Below are positions 27,897-35,868 of a DNA stretch of 46,255 nucleotides, one piece after another. Position numbers and translations under genes: made by a program. The notes below the pieces were generated by a model. The model did no database searches, had not been told where the DNA came from, and saw only the letters and a list, made by a program, of their open reading frames with translations. Source of the DNA: Opitutaceae bacterium (lineage in GTDB: Bacteria; Verrucomicrobiota; Verrucomicrobiia; Opitutales; Opitutaceae); contig NZNM01000076.1 in the NCBI GenBank assembly GCA_002694885.1, positions 1 to 46,255 on the forward strand. Reading direction: 5' to 3'. The first letter of the stretch is position 1, and every line of letters begins with the position of its first letter.

Positions 27897-28928
27897 ATGA
27901 TTCTTGGAATCGAAAGTTCCTGCGACGAATCTGCATTGGCGCTGCTCGATCGTTCCAAAGGGATCGTTGGCGAATGGATAAGCAGTCAAGTGTCACTGCA
28001 TGCCGAATACGGAGGAGTGGTGCCCGAATTGGCAAGTAGGGAGCATTTGAAGAATTTCGCCCCTCTTCTTCGGGAGCTTCGCAAGCAGAGTAGCTTTGCG
28101 GAAATCGATGAGATCGTGGTGACTGCTGGGCCGGGACTTGCAGGATGCTTGGCTATGGGGATTGCAGTGGCGAATGCATTGTCAACATCGCTTGGTGTGC
28201 CGGTTTACGCGGTCAACCATCTGAGAGCGCATGCTCAATCCGTTTTTATTGATAGGCATTCGGATCGCCCGAGTGAATTCGAATCCGAACTTGAACGAAT
28301 GTTGCCTCACCTTTCGTTGATCGTTTCCGGGGGCAATACGCTGCTGGCTTGTATTGGCAAGGATCGGACAATTAAGTTGATAGGCGAGACGATAGACGAC
28401 GCAGCAGGTGAAGCGCTTGACAAAGGAGCCAAGCTTTTGGGTCTCGGGTATCCGGGAGGCCCGAAGTTGGAGGCTGTTGCCAAATCGGGAAATCCCAAGA
28501 AGTACGAATTTCCTAGAGCGTTGATGCAAAAAGCGAATTTCGATTTTAGCTTTTCAGGGCTAAAGACGAGTTTGCGATATCTTCTTGAAGGCATTTCGGG
28601 GTCCGATCTGGATCAGAGACTGCCCGATATTTGTTCTTCTTATCAAGAAGCTGTCGTGGATGCATTGATACGCAAGACAGCTAAGGCGTTGGGAGACAGT
28701 GACTATCTAAGTGTGGGCTTGTCGGGTGGGGTCTCAAACAATCGCTCGCTGCGGCAGCGGTTTCAAAATATGGCGAAACGATTGAATGTGACCCCTCTTC
28801 TGGCGAGGAAAGAGCATACCGGGGACAACGCGGGTATGATAGCCTTTAGCCGAATTTTTGAAGATCCTGGCAATGCGGATACAAAGATCGACATTGTTCC
28901 GGGAGCTCGCATCACCCAAAGATTTTAG
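27897..28928 (+). CDS. tsaD: tRNA N6-threonylcarbamoyladenosine transferase
   Basis: A 343-residue protein of the Kae1/TsaD family. It makes the universal t6A37 modification of ANN-decoding tRNAs together with TsaB, TsaC and TsaE, none of which is in this window. Motifs: MILGIESSCDESALAL at the start, EYGGVVPELASREHLKN, the metal-binding HxxxH in VNHLRAHAQSV, SLIVSGGNTLL, GETIDDAAGEALDKGAKLLGLGYPGG, NFDFSFSGLKT and a late GGVSNNRSLR. All ligands are kept. ATG 27897 follows the protease stop by one base. Confidence 0.97.
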   Translation: MILGIESSCDESALALLDRSKGIVGEWISSQVSLHAEYGGVVPELASREHLKNFAPLLRELRKQSSFAEIDEIVVTAGPGLAGCLAMGIAVANALSTSLGVPVYAVNHLRAHAQSVFIDRHSDRPSEFESELERMLPHLSLIVSGGNTLLACIGKDRTIKLIGETIDDAAGEALDKGAKLLGLGYPGGPKLEAVAKSGNPKKYEFPRALMQKANFDFSFSGLKTSLRYLLEGISGSDLDQRLPDICSSYQEAVVDALIRKTAKALGDSDYLSVGLSGGVSNNRSLRQRFQNMAKRLNVTPLLARKEHTGDNAGMIAFSRIFEDPGNADTKIDIVPGARITQRF

Positions 28929-28965
28929 GCCCTTACGAGGACTTGAAGCTAGTTGCTTCCTCTGG

Positions 28966-29856
28966 CTATGCGTTGCTCGCGGTTCGCTTTGCTGCCTTTT
29001 TGGCAACCTGTTTGCGAGCGGCCTTTTTCGCCGAGGCATTCTTCCTAGCTCTCTTCTTAGGATGAGGGTCGTTGCCTTTCTTGCCTGATTCTGTGGGCTT
29101 CTTTTTCGCGACTTTCTTCTTGGGGCGGGATGTCCTTTTTTTCGCAGCCGATTTTGCTATCGATCTTTTGCCCGATTGGGGCTTCTTCTCGGATTCTTGA
29201 GCTGCGGCCTTTACGGAGCTATCGGATTCGTCCGGATTCGAGTCAACTGGCTCTTCAAGAATTTTGGCCATGGGTATGTTCGGATTGGAATATCTGGCGA
29301 CCAGCTTGGTAAAAGCCCGAAATCGAGGGTGGTTTGCGGAACCCAGCAAGCTGTAGAATACGCTTTCCGAAGGAAGGACCTTACAATCGAGTTGGCGAAT
29401 CGCCTCTATCGCCAGTCGACCATCTTCTGGACGGCGGCATCCCAGGGCGTCGGATAGGAAAGTAGCGTCAATGTCCTCATCAACGGACTGGAGAGCTGTT
29501 TGGTAGATGCAGATAGGAGTTTCCAATCCAGACACCAGAACATGGTAGATCTCTTTATCGCGCAAATAAGACTCGATGCCCGGAGCGCTCAGAGCGGAGA
29601 AGCTCTTCTTGGAGAATACCTTGGGATGACGAGCTTTCCGCATTAGGGCAGTCTTCGTTGGGCCGAGTTTTTCGGGGGCTTGTTCTGTGAAAAGCGTTCG
29701 TATTCCGAGCGTTTGGGCCGCTTCTATTGTGAAAGCGATGCGACGAAGAAAAGCGTCTTTGTCAGCCAACGTAGCTATAAAAGAGTCTTGGGCATCCACA
29801 ACGAGGAGCGCTGTGGAGCGAGTTAGATCCACTGAATCTGAATGCGAGCTGAGCAT
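28966..29856 (-). CDS. isochorismatase-like hydrolase with Lys/Ala-rich tail
   Basis: A 296-residue protein in two parts. Residues 15-195 form a cysteine-hydrolase domain of the isochorismatase superfamily: ALLVVDAQDSF with the catalytic Asp at 21, Lys 83/84 in VFSKKSFSAL, and Cys 116 in SGLETPICIYQTAL. It most resembles the YcaC-like stand-alone enzymes of unknown substrate. From about residue 215 the chain becomes extremely basic and low in complexity (RPKKKVAKKKP, KKAARKQVAKKAAKR), like bacterial histone-H1-like tails. Such tails bind DNA or RNA or polyphosphate; fusion to this enzyme is unusual. No frameshift is needed to explain the join. It converges on tsaD. Confidence 0.85.
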   Translation of the reverse strand: MLSSHSDSVDLTRSTALLVVDAQDSFIATLADKDAFLRRIAFTIEAAQTLGIRTLFTEQAPEKLGPTKTALMRKARHPKVFSKKSFSALSAPGIESYLRDKEIYHVLVSGLETPICIYQTALQSVDEDIDATFLSDALGCRRPEDGRLAIEAIRQLDCKVLPSESVFYSLLGSANHPRFRAFTKLVARYSNPNIPMAKILEEPVDSNPDESDSSVKAAAQESEKKPQSGKRSIAKSAAKKRTSRPKKKVAKKKPTESGKKGNDPHPKKRARKNASAKKAARKQVAKKAAKRTASNA

Positions 29857-29994
29857 GGCGAGCAGATTGGGCTGTCTCTCGAATGAAGCGAGCCCAATTA
29901 ATGCGGTGTGTAGAGACGCAGGGCGAGATCGCCAAAGTAGGCGAAGAATTTTCTAGCCAGAAGAATCCGCATTGGGTTCACTCGTCGCTTTCCG

Positions 29995-30543
29995 ATGGAA
30001 TGGCACATTTCTCCAATTTCCCGAAGCTCCGCCCATTCAGGCGAGGCATTTGAAAAAGACGAGCGCGTAGCGAGCTTGCTCGTTCGTCTAGAAGATGAAG
30101 TCGCTCGCATCGATCTAAGGGAGTCGGAAGAATCCGACTACGAAATATCCGGCGATTTAATCTGCCGTTGGATTCAATTATTCAAGCCGCGAGACCAGCA
30201 TGAGAAAGAAGCGCAAGAAGCATTGAAGCTGACCGCGGACAATTTGTTTGTCAGCCTGTTCGAAGGTGAAAACGGTCCAAGCCAAGAGAATTCCAAGTTG
30301 AAGCGATTGTTAAGCCTGATGCTCGAGCGACGGCGATTACTGCGATTGAAAAACAAAGATTCGGGATTTTTGTGGTATATTCACCGTCCTACTAAGGATG
30401 AATTTCCCGTGCCCGACGTGGAACTCGACCTGCAATTCTTCATCGAAAATCAAGAGAAGCTGGCGTTTCTTGGCGCTTCGGATGACGATGGACCTTCGAA
30501 AATGCCGAAAGCGGAATCCGGGGCTTCTTCGACACAAGGTTAG
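29995..30543 (+). CDS. conserved hypothetical protein
   Basis: A 182-residue soluble protein that I do not recognise with certainty. It opens MEWHISPISRSSAHSGEAFEKDERVASLL, which resembles small verrucomicrobial proteins that begin with a W-x-I-x-P stretch and a short Cys-containing turn; here the turn has Ser and His and no Cys. The middle is a helical, charged region (SKLKRLLSLMLERRRLLRLKNKD), and the end is acidic and Ser-rich. There is no signal peptide or membrane segment. It is divergent from the isochorismatase-like gene, with no clear operon. Codon use and composition look genuine. Confidence 0.6.
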   Translation: MEWHISPISRSSAHSGEAFEKDERVASLLVRLEDEVARIDLRESEESDYEISGDLICRWIQLFKPRDQHEKEAQEALKLTADNLFVSLFEGENGPSQENSKLKRLLSLMLERRRLLRLKNKDSGFLWYIHRPTKDEFPVPDVELDLQFFIENQEKLAFLGASDDDGPSKMPKAESGASSTQG

Positions 30544-30553
30544 GCAATCGCGA

Positions 30554-31027
30554 TCAAACTGTATTCAAAGCTATTGGACACTCTTTGATAAACCATAGGA
30601 TGGTTGTCGATTTCATGGCTGGTTCCCCCGTAGACAAGCAGCCCAATCGCTTATATCGAACTGGTATCGTTAACAAGAAGGCGGCCCCCTTTTCGTGCTC
30701 GATGCGGATTTCAATCTGCGAACCGCTTTTACTTGGTAAGAAAGTCGCGATGCCCGCAGACGTGTATTTATTTCCGCGAGCCCGAATTATGAGGCTTTCT
30801 TCAAGTTTTTGATAGTCCAATAATCGATTCTTCTTTCTGGACCTAACCGGACCGGGAATCATCTCGATTTTTTCGAGCCGCGTCGTTCCTGCCGCCTTGT
30901 AAATAGGTCCATCTAAGCTATGGACGAAGTCCAATTTTAGCGACTCTTCTAAGTGGGAACTCAAAGACCGTATTTCCTCAGTCAGATGCTGAGAGAGCGC
31001 CCGTCTCCTTCCTAAGCAAAGATCCAT
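30554..31027 (-). CDS. hypothetical protein, start uncertain
   Basis: A possible 157-residue protein with no family recognised. The central part (KNRLLDYQKLEESLIIRARGNK, then SGSQIEIRIEHEKGAAFLLTIPVRYKR) has protein-like alternation of charged and hydrophobic residues. The frame stays open upstream past ATG 31027 (a segment reading YFSRWKIACEYDIE), so the real start may be further out, up to about 31080. It converges on the hypothetical gene at 29995. The region 31028-31403 beyond it holds two palindromes and no other supported gene. Confidence 0.4.
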   Translation of the reverse strand: MDLCLGRRRALSQHLTEEIRSLSSHLEESLKLDFVHSLDGPIYKAAGTTRLEKIEMIPGPVRSRKKNRLLDYQKLEESLIIRARGNKYTSAGIATFLPSKSGSQIEIRIEHEKGAAFLLTIPVRYKRLGCLSTGEPAMKSTTILWFIKECPIALNTV

Positions 31028-31162
31028 TTCGATATCGTATTCGCAAGCGATCTTCCATCGAGAAAAATAGCAAAAAGGGGAGGAGGAGTGTGGAAGCAGC
31101 GTGAAATATTGAGGCCGCGAAAAGAGGGAAAACGACTCTCGGCTAACTCCTTTGCGTGGCGT

Positions 31163-31206
31163 CCTGCTCGGAGCAGGATTTGTTGATGAGGCTGTGTCAG
31201 CCTCAT
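31163..31206. repeat. pair of short perfect palindromes
   Basis: CCTGCTC-G-GAGCAGG at 31163-31177 and ATGAGGCTG-TGT-CAGCCTCAT at 31186-31206, nine bases apart. A short minus-strand open frame runs through both, but its translation there is only the palindrome read as codons, so I treat this as non-coding. Two stem-loops in tandem suggest a REP-type element. Confidence 0.6.
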
Positions 31207-31403
31207 GGTCAGTGAGTATTCTCTAAGGGTTGTTTTGCGTTGATCGCTCATGACTTTGCTGATTCTCAATAAGCACGGATTCTATAACTTGTTAATTACA
31301 AGAACTTAAGCTCTCAGTATGGGATACTTCAATGCTGGCTTTGACCTTGACCTTGCCAGATTATCCGCCACCGTTTTTACATTTCCGCCGCTCTTAGGCT
31401 CTC

Positions 31404-32390
31404 ATGCAGGTACTACGATTAGCCATTTTTTTGACGCTTTTGATTGCGGGCTCCTTCTCCATTGCACTTGGCCAATCTGAAGATGCTGAGTTGAGCATTG
31501 CAGTTGTGCCCAAGGGGACGGATAGGGAACGCTGGAAAGCCATTCATGAAGGAGCCTTGAAAGCCAGTGAGGAATTGGCTAGGGAAGGCGTCCGCGTTAA
31601 GATTTTGTGGAAAGGCGATTCGGTAGATCCGAGGGAAAAGCAGATTCAAGTTGTGGATACGTTTACGGGGCAACGCTTAAGCGGAATTTTGGTTGCCTCT
31701 TTTGATGAGGATCAGTTTGCCGGCGGAATCCGAATAGATAGGGGAGCGGAATTGCCAACGGTTTACATTGATTCTGGTTTGGATGCAGACCGGCCGATTA
31801 GCTATGTGGCTACTGACAATTTTGAAGGCGGTGCGCTAGCCGCTGATCGGATTGGCCAGTTGATAGATGGAGTAGGCAATGTCATTCTTTTACGACACCA
31901 GCAGGGAGATTCTAATGCTGAAGCCCGTGAGGCTGGTTTTATCGAGCGGGTCAAGTCAGGCTATCCATCCATTCGAATGCTGTCGATCGACCAGTACGCG
32001 GGTGAGAGCAATAGTGACGCCCATCGCGCTTCTGAGTACTTGCTAAATCGATACGGTCGGAGGGTAAATGCGATTTTCGCGTCGAGCATGCAGGGAACTG
32101 ATGGAATGCTACAGGCTCTAAGGGATTTCAATCTCGCAGGACAAGTGTATTTGGTTGGCCACGATGCATCCGCGGAGTCGATTCAAGCGGTTCGCAATGG
32201 GGAAATTCAGGGATTGCTCGTAACGAATCCTTACAGGATGGGTTATCTCGCTGTGACCACGCTGGTAGACCACATTCAAGGTGGGAATATGCCGACGATT
32301 GTGGATACAGGAATAACTCTTGTGACAATGGCTAATATCGAGAGCGACGAGGTAAAGGAAGCCTTGGGCGCTGCTAGCGAATCCCTGTAA
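31404..32390 (+). CDS. periplasmic sugar-type binding protein (type 1)
   Basis: A 328-residue secreted protein. A signal peptide (residues 1-23, cleaved near SIALG-QSE) is followed by a two-lobed type 1 periplasmic-binding fold like ribose-binding protein RbsB: LSIAVVPKGTDRERWKAIHEGALKA, GILVASFDEDQF in the first lobe, YVATDNFEGGALAADRIGQLI, then NAIFASSMQGTDGMLQALRDF and VYLVGHDASAESIQAVRNGEIQGLLVTNPYRMGYLAV. These feed ABC importers or chemoreceptors. No permease or ATPase is adjacent, so it is an orphan whose partner lies elsewhere, or it acts as a sensor. The ligand is unknown. Confidence 0.88.
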   Translation: MQVLRLAIFLTLLIAGSFSIALGQSEDAELSIAVVPKGTDRERWKAIHEGALKASEELAREGVRVKILWKGDSVDPREKQIQVVDTFTGQRLSGILVASFDEDQFAGGIRIDRGAELPTVYIDSGLDADRPISYVATDNFEGGALAADRIGQLIDGVGNVILLRHQQGDSNAEAREAGFIERVKSGYPSIRMLSIDQYAGESNSDAHRASEYLLNRYGRRVNAIFASSMQGTDGMLQALRDFNLAGQVYLVGHDASAESIQAVRNGEIQGLLVTNPYRMGYLAVTTLVDHIQGGNMPTIVDTGITLVTMANIESDEVKEALGAASESL

Positions 32391-32447
32391 TAGAGGGTGA
32401 AGCGCGATGAATCGATAGATACAGCCCAGCGAATCTAGGCAGGGTTT

Positions 32448-33392
32448 ATGCTTCGGTTGCCCAAACAGATCTACTTGCTTATTGCAGCAGCGGTTGTATT
32501 GGGATTCCTGTTAAGGCAGATCGATCGGAAAACTTCCGAGGCTGGCGAGTCGATAATCGAAGCGGAGCTGATTCAAGGGATTCCCGCTATTCCGAATCTG
32601 GCCGGATGGCCTCGAAAATTTCTAGAGGAACTCAAGAGTGTCCATGCGGGTTTCCAAGAGGTGGAAGGGAGAATGGAGGCGTTGGCAAGTTTGGGAGAGT
32701 TGTATCTGGCGAATGGATTTTATGGCGAAGCCCAACAGTGCTTCTCAACATTGGTTATCCTGGATCCTGAGAATCCTCGCTGGCCCTATTTTCTAGGTAT
32801 TACGACGAGAGATTATCGTGACAAGCGAATCGCGATTGACGCTTTCGAGCGCGCCATTCGCCTGGATGATGCGTATCTAAATATTCGATATGAGCTAGGG
32901 TCGGTTTATGTGGCTTCCGGTTACATTCTCGATTCGGTAGACCATTTTAAGGCCTTAAGCCAAGACGATGTATGGAGGCCTTGGGCACACTTTGGCCTGG
33001 CGAGGGGATTTTCGGCAGAAGGGCGCTATAATGAAGCATCCGAACATTTGATTGAAGCAGTCAAGCTAGAGCCTGAGGCTCGATCGATACATGCTCTATT
33101 GAGCGAGGTGGCGTTGAATCAGGGCGATCGGGAAACGGCTTTGGAATCGCAGCGAGAAAGGGATAACCTGGGTTTCGATAAGACTCCCTATGATCCTTGG
33201 GTTCAATCGCTTGCGGATCGATGCTATGATCCGATTCGCCTGATAAAGTTAGCAAGAGCGGAAGTCTTTGGCGAAAACATCGATGCGGCCGGCGAGATGC
33301 TTGCCAGATTGGATCAGTTCTCCGGGGAGAAGGCGCAGGACATGGCGGAAGTGAAAGCTCTGAGGGAGCTGATAGAAGGCGATACCGATTAG
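32448..33392 (+). CDS. membrane-anchored TPR protein
   Basis: A 314-residue protein with an N-terminal hydrophobic anchor (QIYLLIAAAVVLGFLL, residues 6-21) and an extracytoplasmic domain of at least four tetratricopeptide repeats. Clear units are YLANGFYGEAQQCFSTLVILDPENP, then DKRIAIDAFERAIRLDDAYL, and AEGRYNEASEHLIEAVKLEPEA. It follows the binding-protein gene by 57 bp on the same strand and ends before the Pho-box-like array. It is probably a scaffold or assembly factor in the periplasm; the partner is unknown. It is not obviously part of the phosphate operon. Confidence 0.75.
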   Translation: MLRLPKQIYLLIAAAVVLGFLLRQIDRKTSEAGESIIEAELIQGIPAIPNLAGWPRKFLEELKSVHAGFQEVEGRMEALASLGELYLANGFYGEAQQCFSTLVILDPENPRWPYFLGITTRDYRDKRIAIDAFERAIRLDDAYLNIRYELGSVYVASGYILDSVDHFKALSQDDVWRPWAHFGLARGFSAEGRYNEASEHLIEAVKLEPEARSIHALLSEVALNQGDRETALESQRERDNLGFDKTPYDPWVQSLADRCYDPIRLIKLARAEVFGENIDAAGEMLARLDQFSGEKAQDMAEVKALRELIEGDTD

Positions 33393-33443
33393 CGATTGAG
33401 AATCGTCGTAAAATGAGCCGGGAAGCCTTTCGAAGGGCCTTAT

Positions 33444-33481
33444 GTTACGAACAGGTTACGGGAATGTTACAAGCGTGTTAC
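33444..33481 (+). promoter_or_regulatory. Pho-box-like array, four GTTAC repeats
   Basis: GTTAC occurs at 33444, 33455, 33466 and 33477, exactly 11 bp apart, each followed by a 6-base spacer. Pho boxes are direct repeats of about 7 bp at an 11-bp period, bound by PhoB/PhoP dimers. The array lies 117 bp before the porin and pst genes, and a possible -10 hexamer TATGCT is at 33502-33507. The geometry and target strongly suggest the phosphate-starvation operator. Confidence 0.78.
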
Positions 33482-33597
33482 TTTCCGCAACATGGTGGAA
33501 TTATGCTTGCGAGGAGGTAGCCGGGGTTCAAAGGGCTAGGTCGAAGCGGGAGTCACGCTCACGCTTTTTCCGTAATCACAATCCAATAACGACAACA

Positions 33598-34737
33598 ATG
33601 AGAAAGAACTTCACGTTGAAGCTTGCTGCGTGCGCTGTGCTCGCGTGCGTTGCAGCAGGGGCCGAGGTTTTGGCAGATTCGATTAACTACGACAAAATTT
33701 GGAACGCTCCAATAGTGAAAAAATTGGGCTTTACCGGTCGTCTGCAAGGAGACGCCCACCATTTCGATGGGGAGGACAAGTCGAACGACGACCTGGCTTG
33801 GCGCCGTTTCCGCGTAGGCTTCAAAAAGAGCGTTGAGAGCGACGTAGTGCTGCACAGCGAAATGGACCTGAACATTGACGGTATCAACAACTGGGACGAC
33901 TTTTACCTGCGCCTGACCGATACATATGTGGGATGGAACCCGTCCAGCGAAACAAAATTCAAATTCGGCAAGCAGTCTGCAGGCTTCACTCTCGATGGCT
34001 CGACCTCTTCCAAATCGCTCATCGTTCCGGAACGCAATATCGTTGCCGGAAACCTCTGGTTCGGCACCGAGTACTTCACTGGCGCTAGCGTTGGTGGCGT
34101 TATTGATGTATGGAGTTATAAGGCGGGCGTTTTTTCCTCCAGTGGCGAAGCTGAGTTTGGCCACTTCGATGCTGGCTACTTCGGCCTGTTTTCCATCGGC
34201 CAAGCGGTCGGCGAAGATGGCTCGTGGCGCCTGGACTACGTGTACAACGATCCGGATTACTCCACCGACCACCGTAACTTCAAAGGCAGGCTGGATGTAG
34301 GCACTGCTGATCACGAGCACGTACTTGCATTTGTCTACAAGCAGATGATTAACGAAAGTCTTGGCATTTGGGCCGATATCGCAACCTCCAAGGGTGTTGT
34401 GGACTCCGCTTTCGGTGTTGACCAGAGCGACCTGTTCGGTTTCAGCATCAAGCCCTTCTACAACTTCAGCGACAAGTTGCAACTCGTGGTTGAGTATGCG
34501 AGCGTTACGAGTCTGGACGACGAGCGGGATGTAAAGCTCGCCCGCTATGCCGCCAAAAACGACGCAGCCAAGGTTGAGACCGCCCACAACTTTCTGCTTG
34601 GTTTCAACTGGTACCTATATGACCACAAGCTGAAATGGCACAACGCGGTCGAGTACAACTATGGAGACAACCAGAGCGGTTCCGGCGACGACTACAGCGG
34701 CTACGGCCTAACGTCCGCCTTCCGCATCAGCTGGTAA
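33598..34737 (+). CDS. phosphate-selective porin (OprO/OprP type)
   Basis: A 379-residue outer-membrane porin. The signal peptide is MRKNFTLKLAACAVLACVAAGAEVLA. Mature features of the OprP family are an early GFTGRLQGDAHHF strand, AWRRFRVGFKKSVESDVVLHSEMDL, DDFYLRLTDTYVGW, FKFGKQSAGF, and a barrel of alternating strands ending in a terminal aromatic residue, FRISW. OprP-like porins admit phosphate or pyrophosphate, and being the first gene after the Pho-box-like array supports that substrate. ATG 33598 is chosen because it opens the signal peptide; the longer frame from 33442 begins inside the operator. The pstS start is 56 bp downstream. Confidence 0.87.
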   Translation: MRKNFTLKLAACAVLACVAAGAEVLADSINYDKIWNAPIVKKLGFTGRLQGDAHHFDGEDKSNDDLAWRRFRVGFKKSVESDVVLHSEMDLNIDGINNWDDFYLRLTDTYVGWNPSSETKFKFGKQSAGFTLDGSTSSKSLIVPERNIVAGNLWFGTEYFTGASVGGVIDVWSYKAGVFSSSGEAEFGHFDAGYFGLFSIGQAVGEDGSWRLDYVYNDPDYSTDHRNFKGRLDVGTADHEHVLAFVYKQMINESLGIWADIATSKGVVDSAFGVDQSDLFGFSIKPFYNFSDKLQLVVEYASVTSLDDERDVKLARYAAKNDAAKVETAHNFLLGFNWYLYDHKLKWHNAVEYNYGDNQSGSGDDYSGYGLTSAFRISW

Positions 34738-34793
34738 GCAGGAATTTTTCTAAACGAACTCACATCAACAATAATAGAAATCGTATAGGATTA

Positions 34794-35630
34794 ATGAACT
34801 CGACGCTACGTAAAATAACCGGCCGCATGGCATTGCTTGCAGCAGTCTGCGGATCGCTTTCTCTGGCGCGCGCCGCTGAGAAAATCGTGATAAAGGGGTC
34901 TGACACTCTGGGAGCCAAAATGGTGCCACAGCTCGCAGAGGAGTTTAAGGCCTCTCTTTCGAAAGAGGGCGTCGAGGTTATATTCGAGATTGCCGCCGAA
35001 GGCTCTTCGACGGGCATCGCAGCGGTGATCGATGGCACGGCCGACTTGGGAATGTCGAGCCGAGAGGTGAAAGGAACCGAACTTACTAAAGGTCTTTTAG
35101 CAGGCGTGAAAATGGAGTCGTTCACCGTCGCGAAAGATGGAATTGCGATTATTGTTAATAAGGGCAATCCGATGGATAAGATTCGGTCGCGGGAAGTTGA
35201 AAGGATCTTTACGGGTGACGTAGCTAACTGGGCGACGGTGAATGGCAAATCGGGGGATGTCTCCATTTATACGCGCAACACCTCTTCCGGAACCTACGCA
35301 GTTTTTCAGGACATGGCCTTGCGCAAGCGTGACTACGCTCCGTCCTCTCAAAAAATGGCGGGCAATGAGCAAATCGCTTCCGAAGTGGCTAAAAATCCTA
35401 ATGGAATCGGATACGTTGGATTGGCATACATAGGAACTCCGGGTGTTACCCCGTTGCCAGTTGATGGCATTAAACCTGACAATCCGGAATATCCGTACGC
35501 CCGACCATTGTATTTCTATCACAATGCCAACAGCGAGATGCGTCCGATCGTAAGCCGGTTCGTCGAATTCTGCCTCAGCAAGGAAGGTCAGAAGATAGTC
35601 GAGTCCGTACATTTTATACCGGTCAATTAG
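34794..35630 (+). CDS. pstS: phosphate-binding protein PstS
   Basis: A 278-residue periplasmic phosphate receptor. The signal peptide is about residues 1-26 (MALLAAVCGSLSLARA). The mature start EKIVIKGSDTLG and the EGSSTGIAAVIDGTADLGMSSREVK segment are the PstS phosphate-loop signature. TGDVANWATVNGKSGDVSIYTRNTSSGTYAVFQDM follows, with the second phosphate-contacting loop. It is the short, PstS-2-like form (E. coli mature PstS is about 320). A TAGGA ribosome-binding site lies just before ATG 34794. It is the substrate-delivery component for pstCAB downstream. Confidence 0.95.
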   Translation: MNSTLRKITGRMALLAAVCGSLSLARAAEKIVIKGSDTLGAKMVPQLAEEFKASLSKEGVEVIFEIAAEGSSTGIAAVIDGTADLGMSSREVKGTELTKGLLAGVKMESFTVAKDGIAIIVNKGNPMDKIRSREVERIFTGDVANWATVNGKSGDVSIYTRNTSSGTYAVFQDMALRKRDYAPSSQKMAGNEQIASEVAKNPNGIGYVGLAYIGTPGVTPLPVDGIKPDNPEYPYARPLYFYHNANSEMRPIVSRFVEFCLSKEGQKIVESVHFIPVN

Positions 35631-35868
35631 AGCGATCGGGCCTCTAGGGGTTTTCGATTGAATCGACTTGCTCCCTGAATGACTGATGAGCCATAAGTCG
35701 ACGCGATGTTTTCGCATTCAGGAACCAGGTTTCCGCGAAGAGCTCGAGCAATTTGGGTTGACGCGGGTAGTCTTTCGGAGAAGTTTCATAGCCGAATGCC
35801 TTCCAGACGAGGGATTTTGATAATGCCTTTCGCTTTGCTTAAAGAAGCGGCGTTTCAGCATTGCCTCC

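Noticed and set aside
31012-31269. 85-codon minus-strand frame upstream of the hypothetical gene at 30554
   Set aside because: Its middle is made of two palindromes read as codons, and no family likeness is visible.
33559-34587. Long minus-strand open frame (342 codons) opposite the porin
   Set aside because: The plus-strand frame has a signal peptide and barrel pattern typical of OprP. The antisense frame has no start context and no family likeness; it mirrors codon bias.
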